Assembly: GCA_964570205.1 (NCBI GenBank)
Contig: CAZMXI010000029.1
Coordinates: 1-33,440, forward strand
Source of the DNA: CAZMXI01 sp964570205
GTDB taxonomy: Bacteria; Planctomycetota; Phycisphaerae; Tepidisphaerales; Tepidisphaeraceae
Direction of reading: 5' to 3'
DNA: 33,440 nt
Shown here: one piece after another, positions 22,939-31,529 of the stretch
Layout of the letters: each line of letters opens with the position of its first letter
Numbering within the stretch: position 1 is the stretch's first letter
Notes under the pieces: model-generated
The model's input: the letters and a program-made list of their open reading frames with translations, nothing else
What the model was told of the DNA's origin: nothing
Database searches by the model: none
Made by a program: the position numbers and the translations under genes

Positions 22939-25827
22939 ATGCGGCTCACGTCACTGGTCTCCGCGTTTTTCGCCATTCTGGTTCTGCTGGCCTCCATCGG
23001 ATGCGACGGCGATTCCGAACAAAGCGGTTCGGCATCCTCCGCCGGCGCGGGCGGCCCATCGAGCCCGCAGCGGTCGGCCGCGGTCGCGGGGACCCGGCCG
23101 GCCCTGCCCGTCGCGGTGCGGAAGGTGCTGGAATCGGCCACGGGAACCGTTCGCCCGGCCGGCGGGCGCATCGCCCTGGTCGGCGGAATCGAATTGCTGT
23201 TTCCGGCGGATGCCGTTGACGCGGAGATTCCGGTCACGCTGCGTCTGCTGGATGGCGCAGCGCTCTATCCCGGTCCCGGCGATGATCGCCTGGTGATCGA
23301 GTGCGACGCCCCGATCAAGCAGTTTCGCAAGCAGGTCGAGATTCGCATTCCCCTGATTGCCGACGTCAAGCCGGAGCAGGCACAAGACCTGATCGTCGGT
23401 CGGATCGATGAAACCACGGGCTCGGCGATGGTCTATCCCGCGCGGGTTGAAGTGGCCGACGGCAGGACGCACCTGGTCGTCTCGACGGATCGGTTCTCCG
23501 GCTGGATTCTTTTCGGCGGCAAGCTTTACCTGGGGTACAAGGCGATCGGCGCGGTCGGGAATGTGCTCGATCTGGCCAAGTATCACCTTTGGGATTCGAT
23601 TCCCGCTTCGCGCGACCCCATTCGCATACCGATCTACTCGCAGGGGCTCAGCCCCGAGTGTCTGGCGGGGTCCATTCAGATGGCCACCAAGGCGGTCGAT
23701 CCGCATTGCGGCGAGACATGGAAGATTCTGGAGGCAGGGCGCATCAAGGGCGGGTGCCCGAACCTGTCGGCGGCGTGGAACAGCGGGCTGGCGCAGATCG
23801 CGCAGGAGCGCAGCGGGGCAGCCCCGACAATCTGCTGGTGGGACGCGGTGTTTGACATGCGGGGCACCCCTCTGCTCGGGGCGCTGAATCGTTATCTACG
23901 GCGAGCCATAGGCGTACGAGGGCATCCGATTGTCTTCGGATCCACCGCGCTGCGGGACAAGGACCGGCCCACGTTCCACGCGGTCGTTCTGGTCGGGTAC
24001 GACGCCAATGGCAACTGGTGGGTGGTCGATCCGCAGGTCAAAAACAAGGATGACATGAAGCCGGTCAAGAAGACGGCCGACGAACTGGGGCTGAGCGGCG
24101 GGATCAAGAACAACTTCCTTACGATGGAGCTGAACGCCGAACTGAAGTACCACCGGGAGATCCCGTTCGTGACGGTGAACGTTCCACCGCGCGGGGTGTG
24201 GTTCGAGGGTCCGGCGGGGATCGACAAGACGGTGTATGTCTTTGACTGGGATGGCCGCCAACCCGGCGGGCAGGCGTGGATTCGCAAGAACTCGCTTGAT
24301 GAATCGGACAATCCGCCGCCACCGGTTGCGGGGGTGATCGCGGGGGACATGACGCGCCTGTCGATGATGGCATCGAGCCCCGGCGTCGGGCTTGAAGTGA
24401 TCAACGCCGACCCGGATGCGCCGCGCAGGGCCGAAGTATCGATGCAGATTGTGAACCTGGAGACAAACAAGGTGGTTGCCCCCACCGGCGACACCGGGCC
24501 GCTGCAACAGTCCCTCACCATTCCGCCCCATTCGCGCGCTTATGTGAAGTTCAGCGTCGATCTCAAGCACCTGCGCGGCGAATCCCGCAGCGACCAGCGA
24601 TTCCGTGCGACGGTGACGGCCCTGTCGGACGCGGTTCCCGGCAACGCCAGCGAGGGGATGCTTATTGACCGGGCCTCTTTCGAGTTTGTGCTGGCGCCCG
24701 AGGTTCTGCCGGTCGGCTACTGGGTTCTGAAGGAGAGGAGAGCCGCGGACTCGAAGCTATATAAGGATGACGACTCCGACCCGCAAGGCAAGATCGTCAC
24801 CACGCATAAGAAGGTCGCGGAGGGCAAGTTCGAAGGCACGCACACCATCAACGGGCAGATCCGCCTCAAAGGCACCCGGTTGATGACCCAGGACGGCGAC
24901 TTCAGCAACATCGAGATGGACTATATGTGCACGGCATCCGGCGATCTGACATGGGATGCATTGCCGGACATCATTCCGACGGGCGCCACGTGGAGCATCG
25001 GCGTCACCGGCAGCGTGACGGAAACGTGCAAGCCCGACCATCCCGCCGCGCGGTACTTCGTGAAATCGGCGCGACGGCGCGCCGCGGTTCCCACGCTGTT
25101 CGACCCCTCGGGCGATGGCCTCGGCTGCTGGTTCGACCACGCTGAGTATCCCGTGTTCGCACATACGTTCGCGAAAGAGGGCTTCCACGCCGGAACCGTG
25201 ATGATGCTGGGGCACAACAAGTCGGTGCTGCGCATCGGCGTCAACGACAACGTGAGCGAAGACGTCAAGATCGCCTTCAAGAATGTGCCGGATGGCACCA
25301 CTCAGACCAGCGAACTGTTCATCGTCCTGCTGAAGGGGCGCACGCCGGCCGCTTCGGTCGGCGAGGCATGCATCTATGAATTCAAGAAGACTCCGCCGCG
25401 CGAGCTCGAGGCGAAGCTGAAGGCGGTTCTGGCCGACCCGGGCTATACCGCTCCGCCACTGCCCGATTTCACCCGTGGAGCCACCGCCGCCCCGAGCGCT
25501 TCGCCTTCATCGCCCCAACCCAGCCCGGGCGCCGGTGCAACCCGGATGTTGGGATTGAAGCATCTACCGCCGGCGCTGGCCGCCAGGGAGGAGGCGGTAT
25601 TTGAAATCAACGTCGAGAAGCCTCCAGTGTCGGCGAGTTACGCGTGGGACTTCGGCGAACCCTCGTTTAAAGGCAAGCCTTGCGCCTGGACGGACACGAA
25701 TCGCTGCAAATACAGCTATGGCAAGCCCGGGAAATACACCATCACCGTCACGGTGCGCGACAAGGCGAAGTATGCCGTCGTGCTGGACAAGAAGAGCTGG
25801 ACAGTTGAAGTCGGCCCGGAGAAATGA
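22939..25827 (+). CDS. Lipoprotein with C39-like cysteine peptidase and C-terminal PKD domain
   Basis: A 962-residue envelope protein. The leader ends in a good lipobox (LASIGC, Cys22). After an Ala/Ser/Pro-rich linker, residues about 55-195 look like a ZU5-type beta domain (GGRIALVGGIELLFPADAV). Residues about 225-380 are a papain-like fold of the C39 type: YSQGLSPECLAGS gives Gln235 and the nucleophile Cys241, HAVVLVGYD gives His347, and WWVVDPQ gives Asp364, so the catalytic set is complete. A long beta-rich middle follows, and the last about 90 residues form a PKD domain (ASYAWDFG, YGKPGKYTITVTV). Substrate unknown; processing of a peptide or a surface protein is inference. The ATG at 22939 has GGGAG 7 nt upstream; the frame opens at 22801 but that extension lacks protein character. 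Confidence 0.85.
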   Translation: MRLTSLVSAFFAILVLLASIGCDGDSEQSGSASSAGAGGPSSPQRSAAVAGTRPALPVAVRKVLESATGTVRPAGGRIALVGGIELLFPADAVDAEIPVTLRLLDGAALYPGPGDDRLVIECDAPIKQFRKQVEIRIPLIADVKPEQAQDLIVGRIDETTGSAMVYPARVEVADGRTHLVVSTDRFSGWILFGGKLYLGYKAIGAVGNVLDLAKYHLWDSIPASRDPIRIPIYSQGLSPECLAGSIQMATKAVDPHCGETWKILEAGRIKGGCPNLSAAWNSGLAQIAQERSGAAPTICWWDAVFDMRGTPLLGALNRYLRRAIGVRGHPIVFGSTALRDKDRPTFHAVVLVGYDANGNWWVVDPQVKNKDDMKPVKKTADELGLSGGIKNNFLTMELNAELKYHREIPFVTVNVPPRGVWFEGPAGIDKTVYVFDWDGRQPGGQAWIRKNSLDESDNPPPPVAGVIAGDMTRLSMMASSPGVGLEVINADPDAPRRAEVSMQIVNLETNKVVAPTGDTGPLQQSLTIPPHSRAYVKFSVDLKHLRGESRSDQRFRATVTALSDAVPGNASEGMLIDRASFEFVLAPEVLPVGYWVLKERRAADSKLYKDDDSDPQGKIVTTHKKVAEGKFEGTHTINGQIRLKGTRLMTQDGDFSNIEMDYMCTASGDLTWDALPDIIPTGATWSIGVTGSVTETCKPDHPAARYFVKSARRRAAVPTLFDPSGDGLGCWFDHAEYPVFAHTFAKEGFHAGTVMMLGHNKSVLRIGVNDNVSEDVKIAFKNVPDGTTQTSELFIVLLKGRTPAASVGEACIYEFKKTPPRELEAKLKAVLADPGYTAPPLPDFTRGATAAPSASPSSPQPSPGAGATRMLGLKHLPPALAAREEAVFEINVEKPPVSASYAWDFGEPSFKGKPCAWTDTNRCKYSYGKPGKYTITVTVRDKAKYAVVLDKKSWTVEVGPEK

Positions 25828-25980
25828 CCAGGGACAAGCCTGCCGTGGCCGATCCCGGTGACGCGAAACGTGGCTTTTTCTTGCTTGCGCAACCGTCGCA
25901 GGTTAGAGTGATTTGTCATCAGGGTGTGTCTGGTTCCCCCGGGGTGGAATGTTCCTTGGTCGATGTTGGCGGGAGCGGAT

Positions 25981-27134
25981 ATGTTTCGGGCTTTCGAGCG
26001 GCTGGAAGAACGAAGGCTGCTGTCGAGCATATCGGGCATGACATTCGAGGACCTGGACGCTGACGGCATCTGGGAGGCTGGCGATGCCCCGCTGCCCACC
26101 TGGCGTGCCTACGCCGACCTGAATCGGGATGGGGCATGGCAGGATGGGGAGCCGTTCGCGACGGCCGGTCCCGGAGGCTTCTACAGCCTGGAACTGGATG
26201 CGGGAAGCTACATTATCCGGGCGGAAATCCAGCAGCCGTATGTCCAGTCGTATCCAGCACAAGGGTATCACGAGGTTGCACTTCCGGCGGGAATGGTGCA
26301 GATGCACGTCAATTTCGGCGTGTATCGAACCGGCTCGGTCATCGGCACGGTTTCGGTCAAGGACAGCGGGGCCAGACTGGCCGGACGGCGAGTTTTCGCG
26401 GACGTAAACGAAGATGGAACGTGGCAGGATGGCGAGCCATCGTCAACCACCGATGCGCAAGGCAGTTATCGCCTGGACCTGATGCCGGGTGTTTACCAGA
26501 TCAGGGCGGAGGCGCCGCAGGGATGGGCGACCGACCTGCCGGGCGAGGGGGCCTATGCGGTCACGATCCGGTCGGGAACGCTCATCGCATGGAAGGACTT
26601 CACTCAGTACCAGAGCGACGGAGTGGTTGCCGGAAAGGTTTACGCGGACAGCAATCAGAACGGCGTGGAGGATGCCAGTTCCAGAATGTGGTTCCCGGCC
26701 CCTGTCAGGCAAGGGTCAGCGTCCCCAGGAAGCACCGGCCGAGTTCCTCCGGCGTGTCGTTCAGTGAGATGGTCCTGGGCGAGGACTCGTTCGTGCTGGG
26801 GCGGAACTTCGCGCTGACGCAGAAGGCGAGCATCAGCGGGAAGGTCTTCGCCGACCACGACTGGAACGGCAAACAGGCCGCCGATGAGCCTGGCATTCGC
26901 GGCCTTCAGATTTATGTCGACGCCAATAACAACGCGGTGCTCGATGCCGGCGAACAGTCGGTGTTCACGGATGAGGATGGGAATTTCGAGCTGAGCCTGG
27001 AGGCCGGCCGCCACGTGCTGAGGCTCATCCCACTCTCCAACAGCTTCTGCAGGAAGCCCAAGGCGGGGGTCATGAAGCTGAAGGTCGCGGCCGGCAAGGT
27101 GCTGACGGGAAGGAACTTCGCGCTGGCGTGGTAA
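25981..27134 (+). pseudogene. Frameshifted secreted SdrD-B-like repeat gene
   Basis: The gene starts well: GGGAG at 25971-25975, ATG at 25981, and the planctomycete motif FERLEERRLLSS. SdrD-B-like units follow (GMTFEDLDADG, VFADVNEDGTWQDGEP, GKVYADSNQNGVEDA). After codon 232 (about 26676) the frame breaks. The next reading frame resumes within the same type of unit at FQNVVPGPCQARVSV (from 26679) and runs to the stop at 27132-27134. Compared with the intact unit in the gene at 27343, about 36 residues are missing at the joint, and the frame change fits a deletion whose length is 1 more than a multiple of three (for example 106 or 109 bp). As it stands the first frame would end at 26817 after 278 residues with a garbled tail. 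The last 353 bp are identical to the end of the gene at 27343. Sequencing error cannot be excluded. Confidence 0.75.
26781..27133 (+). repeat. 353-bp exact direct repeat, copy A
   Basis: Identical base for base to 30403-30755 (offset 3622). It covers the end of one SdrD-B-like unit and the whole last unit, up to the TA of the stop codon (TAA here, TAG in copy B). Sequence on both sides diverges at once, which suggests gene conversion or recent duplication. Confidence 0.9.
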
Positions 27135-27180
27135 GAGCGGCGGCGCGGGCGGACTGCAGGAAGCGAAGGCAGGAACCGCA

Positions 27181-27242
27181 AAGAGGGGATATATTTTTAG
27201 TATTACTAATATTTGATATAGAACTAGTACAGTACGGATACC
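27181..27242 (+). promoter_or_regulatory. AT-rich promoter region of the C1A-peptidase gene
   Basis: An unusually AT-rich island in this GC-rich window, about 100-160 bp upstream of the gene at 27343. TATAGA (27217-27222) is the best -10 candidate, with a weak T-rich -35 (27194-27199). Two small palindromes overlap it, TTAGT-ATT-ACTAA (27197-27209) and GTAC-A-GTAC (27227-27235). They could be regulator sites. Confidence 0.4.
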
Positions 27243-27342
27243 ATGGCAAATTGGCCGTTTTTCTGCTGCTTTCTGCCCAACCCGATCTGGACCGGGCGAT
27301 CTTCAGCAACTACAGTAGCTCGCATCAACAAAGGAGGTCTTG

Positions 27343-30300
27343 ATGGGCGGGTCCAATCGCGGGCCAGGTGGTTGCGGCGTATCGATGATTCAACAACTGG
27401 AAGCGAGAATGATGCTGGCCGGGCCCGGCGAGGAGCCGCTGTTTCCCGGCCCACACCTTGCGCCGGTGGCATTGCTGGCGGGCGTTTCGGCGTCATTGCG
27501 GACCCTGCCGGCCGGGCAGCCGGTGAGATTGACGGCGGTGCCGGCGCTGGCGGCGACGATCGAGAGCGTGCGGTTCTATCGCGAGACGAACGGCACGCCT
27601 GATCTTCAGTTATACGACCCGCAGGAGCCGGATCTCATTCTGGACACGCTGATTTACGAGGATTTCTGGATTGACGACGGCTGGGAGATGACGATCCCGA
27701 CGACGATCCTGCCGCCGGGAACGTATACGTTTTATGCCGAGGCGGACAGCGGCGGGAGCACGGATGTGCGGTCCGTGACGGTGACGGTGGAACCCGGATG
27801 CGCGATCGAGGGGCGTCTGTGGCACGATCTGGACCCCAATGGCGTGCACGATGCGTCGGAGCCGGCCCTGGCGGGGTGGCAGGTGTACCTGGACGTGGAT
27901 CAGGATGGCGCCTTGACGGACGGCGAGCCGAATCAACTTACTCTGGAAGACGGCTCTTACAGGTTCAGTGGGCTGAACGTGGGCACATACACAGTGGGCG
28001 TGGTCGGCATGGACGCCTGGCAGTTCGAGGCGGCGGCGACGGCGGAAGCACCGGTTCTGGAATACGGACCCGTTCCGGACCTGGCGTCGCTGGATTTCCC
28101 GATGCGCTACGACCTGCGTGACGTCGGTTTGAACGCGATCCGGAACCAGGGAGACTGCGGGACGTGCTGGGCGTTCGCGGCGATGGGCGCGATCGAAAGC
28201 GCGATTCTGAAGGCCGGGGTGGACCAGGTCGATCTGTCTGAGAACCACCTGAAGAACACCTACGGGCACGATCCGGAACCATGCGACGGCGGAGATCAGG
28301 ACATCGTGCTGGGGTACCTCGCGCGGCTGAGCGGGCCGGTGCTGGAGTCGGACGATCCCTATTTCGACTATGACAACCGGATCTCGCCAGGCGGGCCGGT
28401 GGCGTACTGCGTGCGTGATGCGATGTATCTGGATACGACCGAGGAGATCAAGGGCGCGTTGATGACGTATGGCGCGGTCGTGACTGCGATGTACATCGAC
28501 GACGCCTATTTTGATGAGGGGAGGGACACTTACTACTACAACGGGCCCGAGACATACGCCAATCACGACGTGGCGATTGTCGGATGGGATGACACGAAGC
28601 TGACCGGGGCGCGCAATCCCGGCGCGTGGCTGGTGCGCAACAGCTACGGCACCAACTGGGGGATGGGCGGATACCTCTGGATTTCCTACGATGATGTGGT
28701 GGTTCCGGAGGATGCGATCTGCTACGGAAACGTGACGCAGGTGGAGTATTCGAGCGTGTACACGCACGCGCCAGCCGGGCCGATCGCGGCCATCGAGGAG
28801 CCCTGGGCGTGCGTGGCCTTCACGGCGTCGCGGGAGGAGCCGTTGACGGCGGTCAGTTTCCATACGCTGGAAGACGGCGCGAGCTTTGAGATTGAGATAC
28901 ACCGGACGATAGACGGCGGGCCGGCGGGGCTGCTGGCATCCGAATCGGGCACATGCGCCTACAAGGGCTATCACACGATCGACCTGACAACGCCGGTGGA
29001 ACTGTCGCGAGGGCAGCAGTTCTTTGTCGTGCTGCATCTGACTGACGGCGGCGATGAGCCGCAGGCGATTTCGCGGTCGGACTATGAGGGAATCGGATAC
29101 AAGACCACCGCGACGGCCGCTCCCGGCAACTGCTTCTTCAGCGACGACGGCGGTGTCTGGGCGGACCTCACGAACGAGGACCCGACGGCCAGTTTCTGCA
29201 TTCAGGCGTACACCGGCAAGGTGGACCGTGCGAGCGGCCAGCTTGACGTGCGCGTGACATACGCCCAGACGGCACGGAATGTGGACTTCTTCGCCTTTGA
29301 CCCCGCATCACAGCCGCAAGCGGAGATCGTGGGTGAGGTTTTCACCGTCGCGGAGCGGTCAAGTGTGACGCTTTCGGGCGCGGGGCTGGCCGTGGGCGCG
29401 GCGACGATCGCCGCATACGAATGGGACCTGGACTACGACGGCGAGGTCTTCCAGGCCGATGCGACCGGGGCCGCGCCGAGCTTCAACGCGGCCGGCATCG
29501 ACGGCCCGGCGACCCGAACCATCGCGCTGCGGGTGCGCGACAGCGCGGGAGTATACAGCGAGATCGTGCCCGGCACGGTGCAGATCGAGAACGCCGCGGC
29601 GGCGATCAGCATCGCGAATCCGGGCAGCGGGCAGGAAGGAAGCCCGCTGAGCATGACGGCGACGATCGAGGATGTTGCGGGCGATGTCGCCGCCATCCAG
29701 TGGCAGTTGTGGCTGGGCGAGGCCATGGTGGCCGAATCCAACGAACAGCCGTTCACGTTCACGTGCGCCGATAACGGCGCGTTCACGGTGCGGCTGGTGG
29801 TGGAAGACAAGGACGGGGCCATCGCCGAACAGACGATGCCGGTGACGATCCAGAACGTGGCGCCCGTGTTGGAGGCGGCCGGGGCGGCATCCGTCGAAAT
29901 CGGCCAGCCATATAGCCTGACGCTGGCGAACGTAAGCGATCCGGGCACGGACGCGGTCAGCGAGATACGCGTTGACTGGGGCGACGGCAGCCAGATCGAG
30001 TCGTTTGCGGGCACGGGCGTTGCGCAGCATGCCTACGCCGCCGAGTACGGCGAGTACACGATCTGCACCTGGGTGGTGGATGAAGATGGGATGCATGCTA
30101 CGGCGACGAAGCGGGTTTCAGTGACTCCCCCGCCGCGAACCATCGGCGGCCGGGCATTCAATGATGTGAACGGCAACGGCGTGATGGATGATGGCGAAGC
30201 CGGGCTGGCCGCGTGCCAGGTGTTCCTGGACCTGGACCGCAATGGCAAGCGAAGCCGGAAGGAACCGATGGTGCTGACGGACGACAACGGCAGCTATGAG

Positions 30301-30756
30301 TTCCAGGCTGTGCCTGCGGGGAGCCATCGTGTGCGGATGGTGACGCCCAAGCGGTGGCGGCACAGCGTAAGCGGTGCGGTATTCAGCGATGTGGCGCTGG
30401 CGGAGGACTCGTTCGTGCTGGGGCGGAACTTCGCGCTGACGCAGAAGGCGAGCATCAGCGGGAAGGTCTTCGCCGACCACGACTGGAACGGCAAACAGGC
30501 CGCCGATGAGCCTGGCATTCGCGGCCTTCAGATTTATGTCGACGCCAATAACAACGCGGTGCTCGATGCCGGCGAACAGTCGGTGTTCACGGATGAGGAT
30601 GGGAATTTCGAGCTGAGCCTGGAGGCCGGCCGCCACGTGCTGAGGCTCATCCCACTCTCCAACAGCTTCTGCAGGAAGCCCAAGGCGGGGGTCATGAAGC
30701 TGAAGGTCGCGGCCGGCAAGGTGCTGACGGGAAGGAACTTCGCGCTGGCGTGGTAG
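27343..30756 (+). CDS. Secreted papain-family (C1A) cysteine peptidase with SdrD-B-like and PKD-like domains
   Basis: A 1137-residue exported protein. Near the N-terminus is the planctomycete motif QLEARMMLAG. An Ig-like domain (about 40-148) and one SdrD-B-like unit (about 150-225) come next. Residues about 250-455 are a C1A peptidase: RNQGDCGTCWAFA gives Gln269 and the nucleophile Cys275, NHDVAIVGWDD gives His408, and VRNSYGTNWG gives Asn433, so it should be active. A beta-rich domain (about 465-630) matches the lectin-like module usually found after such peptidases. Two PKD-like domains follow (about 650-950, for example YEWDLDYDG and IRVDWGDGS), then two SdrD-B-like units. No propeptide is obvious. 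AAGGAGG (27331-27337) sets the ATG at 27343. The last 353 bp are an exact copy of the end of the broken gene upstream. A terminator follows. Confidence 0.9.
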   Translation: MGGSNRGPGGCGVSMIQQLEARMMLAGPGEEPLFPGPHLAPVALLAGVSASLRTLPAGQPVRLTAVPALAATIESVRFYRETNGTPDLQLYDPQEPDLILDTLIYEDFWIDDGWEMTIPTTILPPGTYTFYAEADSGGSTDVRSVTVTVEPGCAIEGRLWHDLDPNGVHDASEPALAGWQVYLDVDQDGALTDGEPNQLTLEDGSYRFSGLNVGTYTVGVVGMDAWQFEAAATAEAPVLEYGPVPDLASLDFPMRYDLRDVGLNAIRNQGDCGTCWAFAAMGAIESAILKAGVDQVDLSENHLKNTYGHDPEPCDGGDQDIVLGYLARLSGPVLESDDPYFDYDNRISPGGPVAYCVRDAMYLDTTEEIKGALMTYGAVVTAMYIDDAYFDEGRDTYYYNGPETYANHDVAIVGWDDTKLTGARNPGAWLVRNSYGTNWGMGGYLWISYDDVVVPEDAICYGNVTQVEYSSVYTHAPAGPIAAIEEPWACVAFTASREEPLTAVSFHTLEDGASFEIEIHRTIDGGPAGLLASESGTCAYKGYHTIDLTTPVELSRGQQFFVVLHLTDGGDEPQAISRSDYEGIGYKTTATAAPGNCFFSDDGGVWADLTNEDPTASFCIQAYTGKVDRASGQLDVRVTYAQTARNVDFFAFDPASQPQAEIVGEVFTVAERSSVTLSGAGLAVGAATIAAYEWDLDYDGEVFQADATGAAPSFNAAGIDGPATRTIALRVRDSAGVYSEIVPGTVQIENAAAAISIANPGSGQEGSPLSMTATIEDVAGDVAAIQWQLWLGEAMVAESNEQPFTFTCADNGAFTVRLVVEDKDGAIAEQTMPVTIQNVAPVLEAAGAASVEIGQPYSLTLANVSDPGTDAVSEIRVDWGDGSQIESFAGTGVAQHAYAAEYGEYTICTWVVDEDGMHATATKRVSVTPPPRTIGGRAFNDVNGNGVMDDGEAGLAACQVFLDLDRNGKRSRKEPMVLTDDNGSYEFQAVPAGSHRVRMVTPKRWRHSVSGAVFSDVALAEDSFVLGRNFALTQKASISGKVFADHDWNGKQAADEPGIRGLQIYVDANNNAVLDAGEQSVFTDEDGNFELSLEAGRHVLRLIPLSNSFCRKPKAGVMKLKVAAGKVLTGRNFALAW
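30403..30755 (+). repeat. 353-bp exact direct repeat, copy B
   Basis: Partner of 26781-27133. Here the repeat is in frame with the whole gene and encodes the C-terminal residues from EDSFVLGRNF to GRNFALAW. The unit before it is clearly related but not identical between the two genes (FSDVALAEDS here, FSEMVLGEDS in copy A), so the identity border is sharp. Confidence 0.9.
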
Positions 30757-30783
30757 CTCAGGGATGCGATGTGATTCTTTTTT

Positions 30784-30820
30784 CCGGCGGGCCGATGAAT
30801 CCGGCCCGCCGGTTTGTTTT
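30784..30820 (+). terminator. Intrinsic terminator after the C1A-peptidase gene
   Basis: CCGGCGGGCC (30784-30793) pairs perfectly with GGCCCGCCGG (30803-30812) around a 9-nt loop and is followed by TTTGTTTT (30813-30820). This is a textbook Rho-independent terminator 28 bp after the stop codon. It separates this gene from ilvN. Confidence 0.88.
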
Positions 30821-30939
30821 GCGGCCGCGGACAATATGAGCCCGACACGCCAAGGGCATGGACATCCGGGTGGTGGCAAGTGTTCGTGGGGAGGGTAGAA
30901 TTTGCCATGGTTGTTGAGTGGTGTTAACAGGAGCAGCTT

Positions 30940-31506
30940 ATGCGTCATGTGATCTCGGCCCTGGTGATGAACGAGCCCGGCGTGCTTTCCCGCGTGGCGG
31001 GCATGTTCTCGGCGCGGGGGTTCAATATTGACTCGCTGGTAGTCGGCCGGACGGAGAACCCGGAGCTGTCGCGCATGACGATCGTGGTAACGGCGGATGA
31101 CAACACGCTGGAACAGGTCCGCAAGCAGCTTGCGAAACTGGTGGAGGTGGTGAGGGTGCGGGATTTCGGGGGGACGGCGTACGTCGAACGGGACCTGCTG
31201 TTGATGACGGTGAACGTGGGCCCGGAGAAGCGGGCCGAGGTGATTGAGATCGTCCGCCAGTTCCGGGGGCATATCGTGGATGTGGCGCGGGACAGCCTGA
31301 TGATCGAACTGGCGGGGACCGAGGACAAGCTTGAGGCGATGGTTGAGCTGATGCGGCCGTACGGGATTGAGGAACTGGCCCGCACAGGCGTGATCGCGAT
31401 GCTGCGGGGGACGCAGAAGGCGAAGGACAAGGTCGCCCCGCCGCCGACGAAGAGCCGGACGCGCAGCGCCAATGCGCCGGCGGCGCAGGCGCTGCCGCCG
31501 AGTTAA
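30940..31506 (+). CDS. ilvN: Acetolactate synthase small (regulatory) subunit
   Basis: The small subunit activates acetolactate synthase (acetohydroxyacid synthase) and confers valine feedback inhibition in the branched-chain amino acid pathway. Residues about 3-75 are an ACT domain (MNEPGVLSRVAGMFSARGFN, then IDSLVVGRTEN) and about 80-160 the C-terminal ALS domain (LLLMTVNVGPEKRAEVIEI, RGHIVDVARDSLMIELAG). The 188 residues include a basic/proline-rich tail of about 25 residues not usual in the family. AGGAG (30929-30933) lies 6 nt before the ATG. It is not next to the large-subunit gene or ilvC, which are its common neighbours, and it follows a strong terminator, so it has its own promoter. 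It converges on waaA 23 bp downstream. Confidence 0.94.
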   Translation: MRHVISALVMNEPGVLSRVAGMFSARGFNIDSLVVGRTENPELSRMTIVVTADDNTLEQVRKQLAKLVEVVRVRDFGGTAYVERDLLLMTVNVGPEKRAEVIEIVRQFRGHIVDVARDSLMIELAGTEDKLEAMVELMRPYGIEELARTGVIAMLRGTQKAKDKVAPPPTKSRTRSANAPAAQALPPS

Positions 31507-31529
31507 AACTGCCCAGAAGTCGTCACGAA

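Noticed and set aside
25924..25980. N-terminal extension of the broken SdrD-B-like gene from an upstream ATG
   Set aside because: The ATG at 25981 has a good Shine-Dalgarno sequence and places the LEERRLLSS motif near the N-terminus as in related proteins; the extension has no protein character.
27610..29037. 475-codon open frame on the minus strand
   Set aside because: Antisense to the C1A-peptidase gene, whose catalytic motifs are intact; composition is typical of a GC-rich shadow frame.
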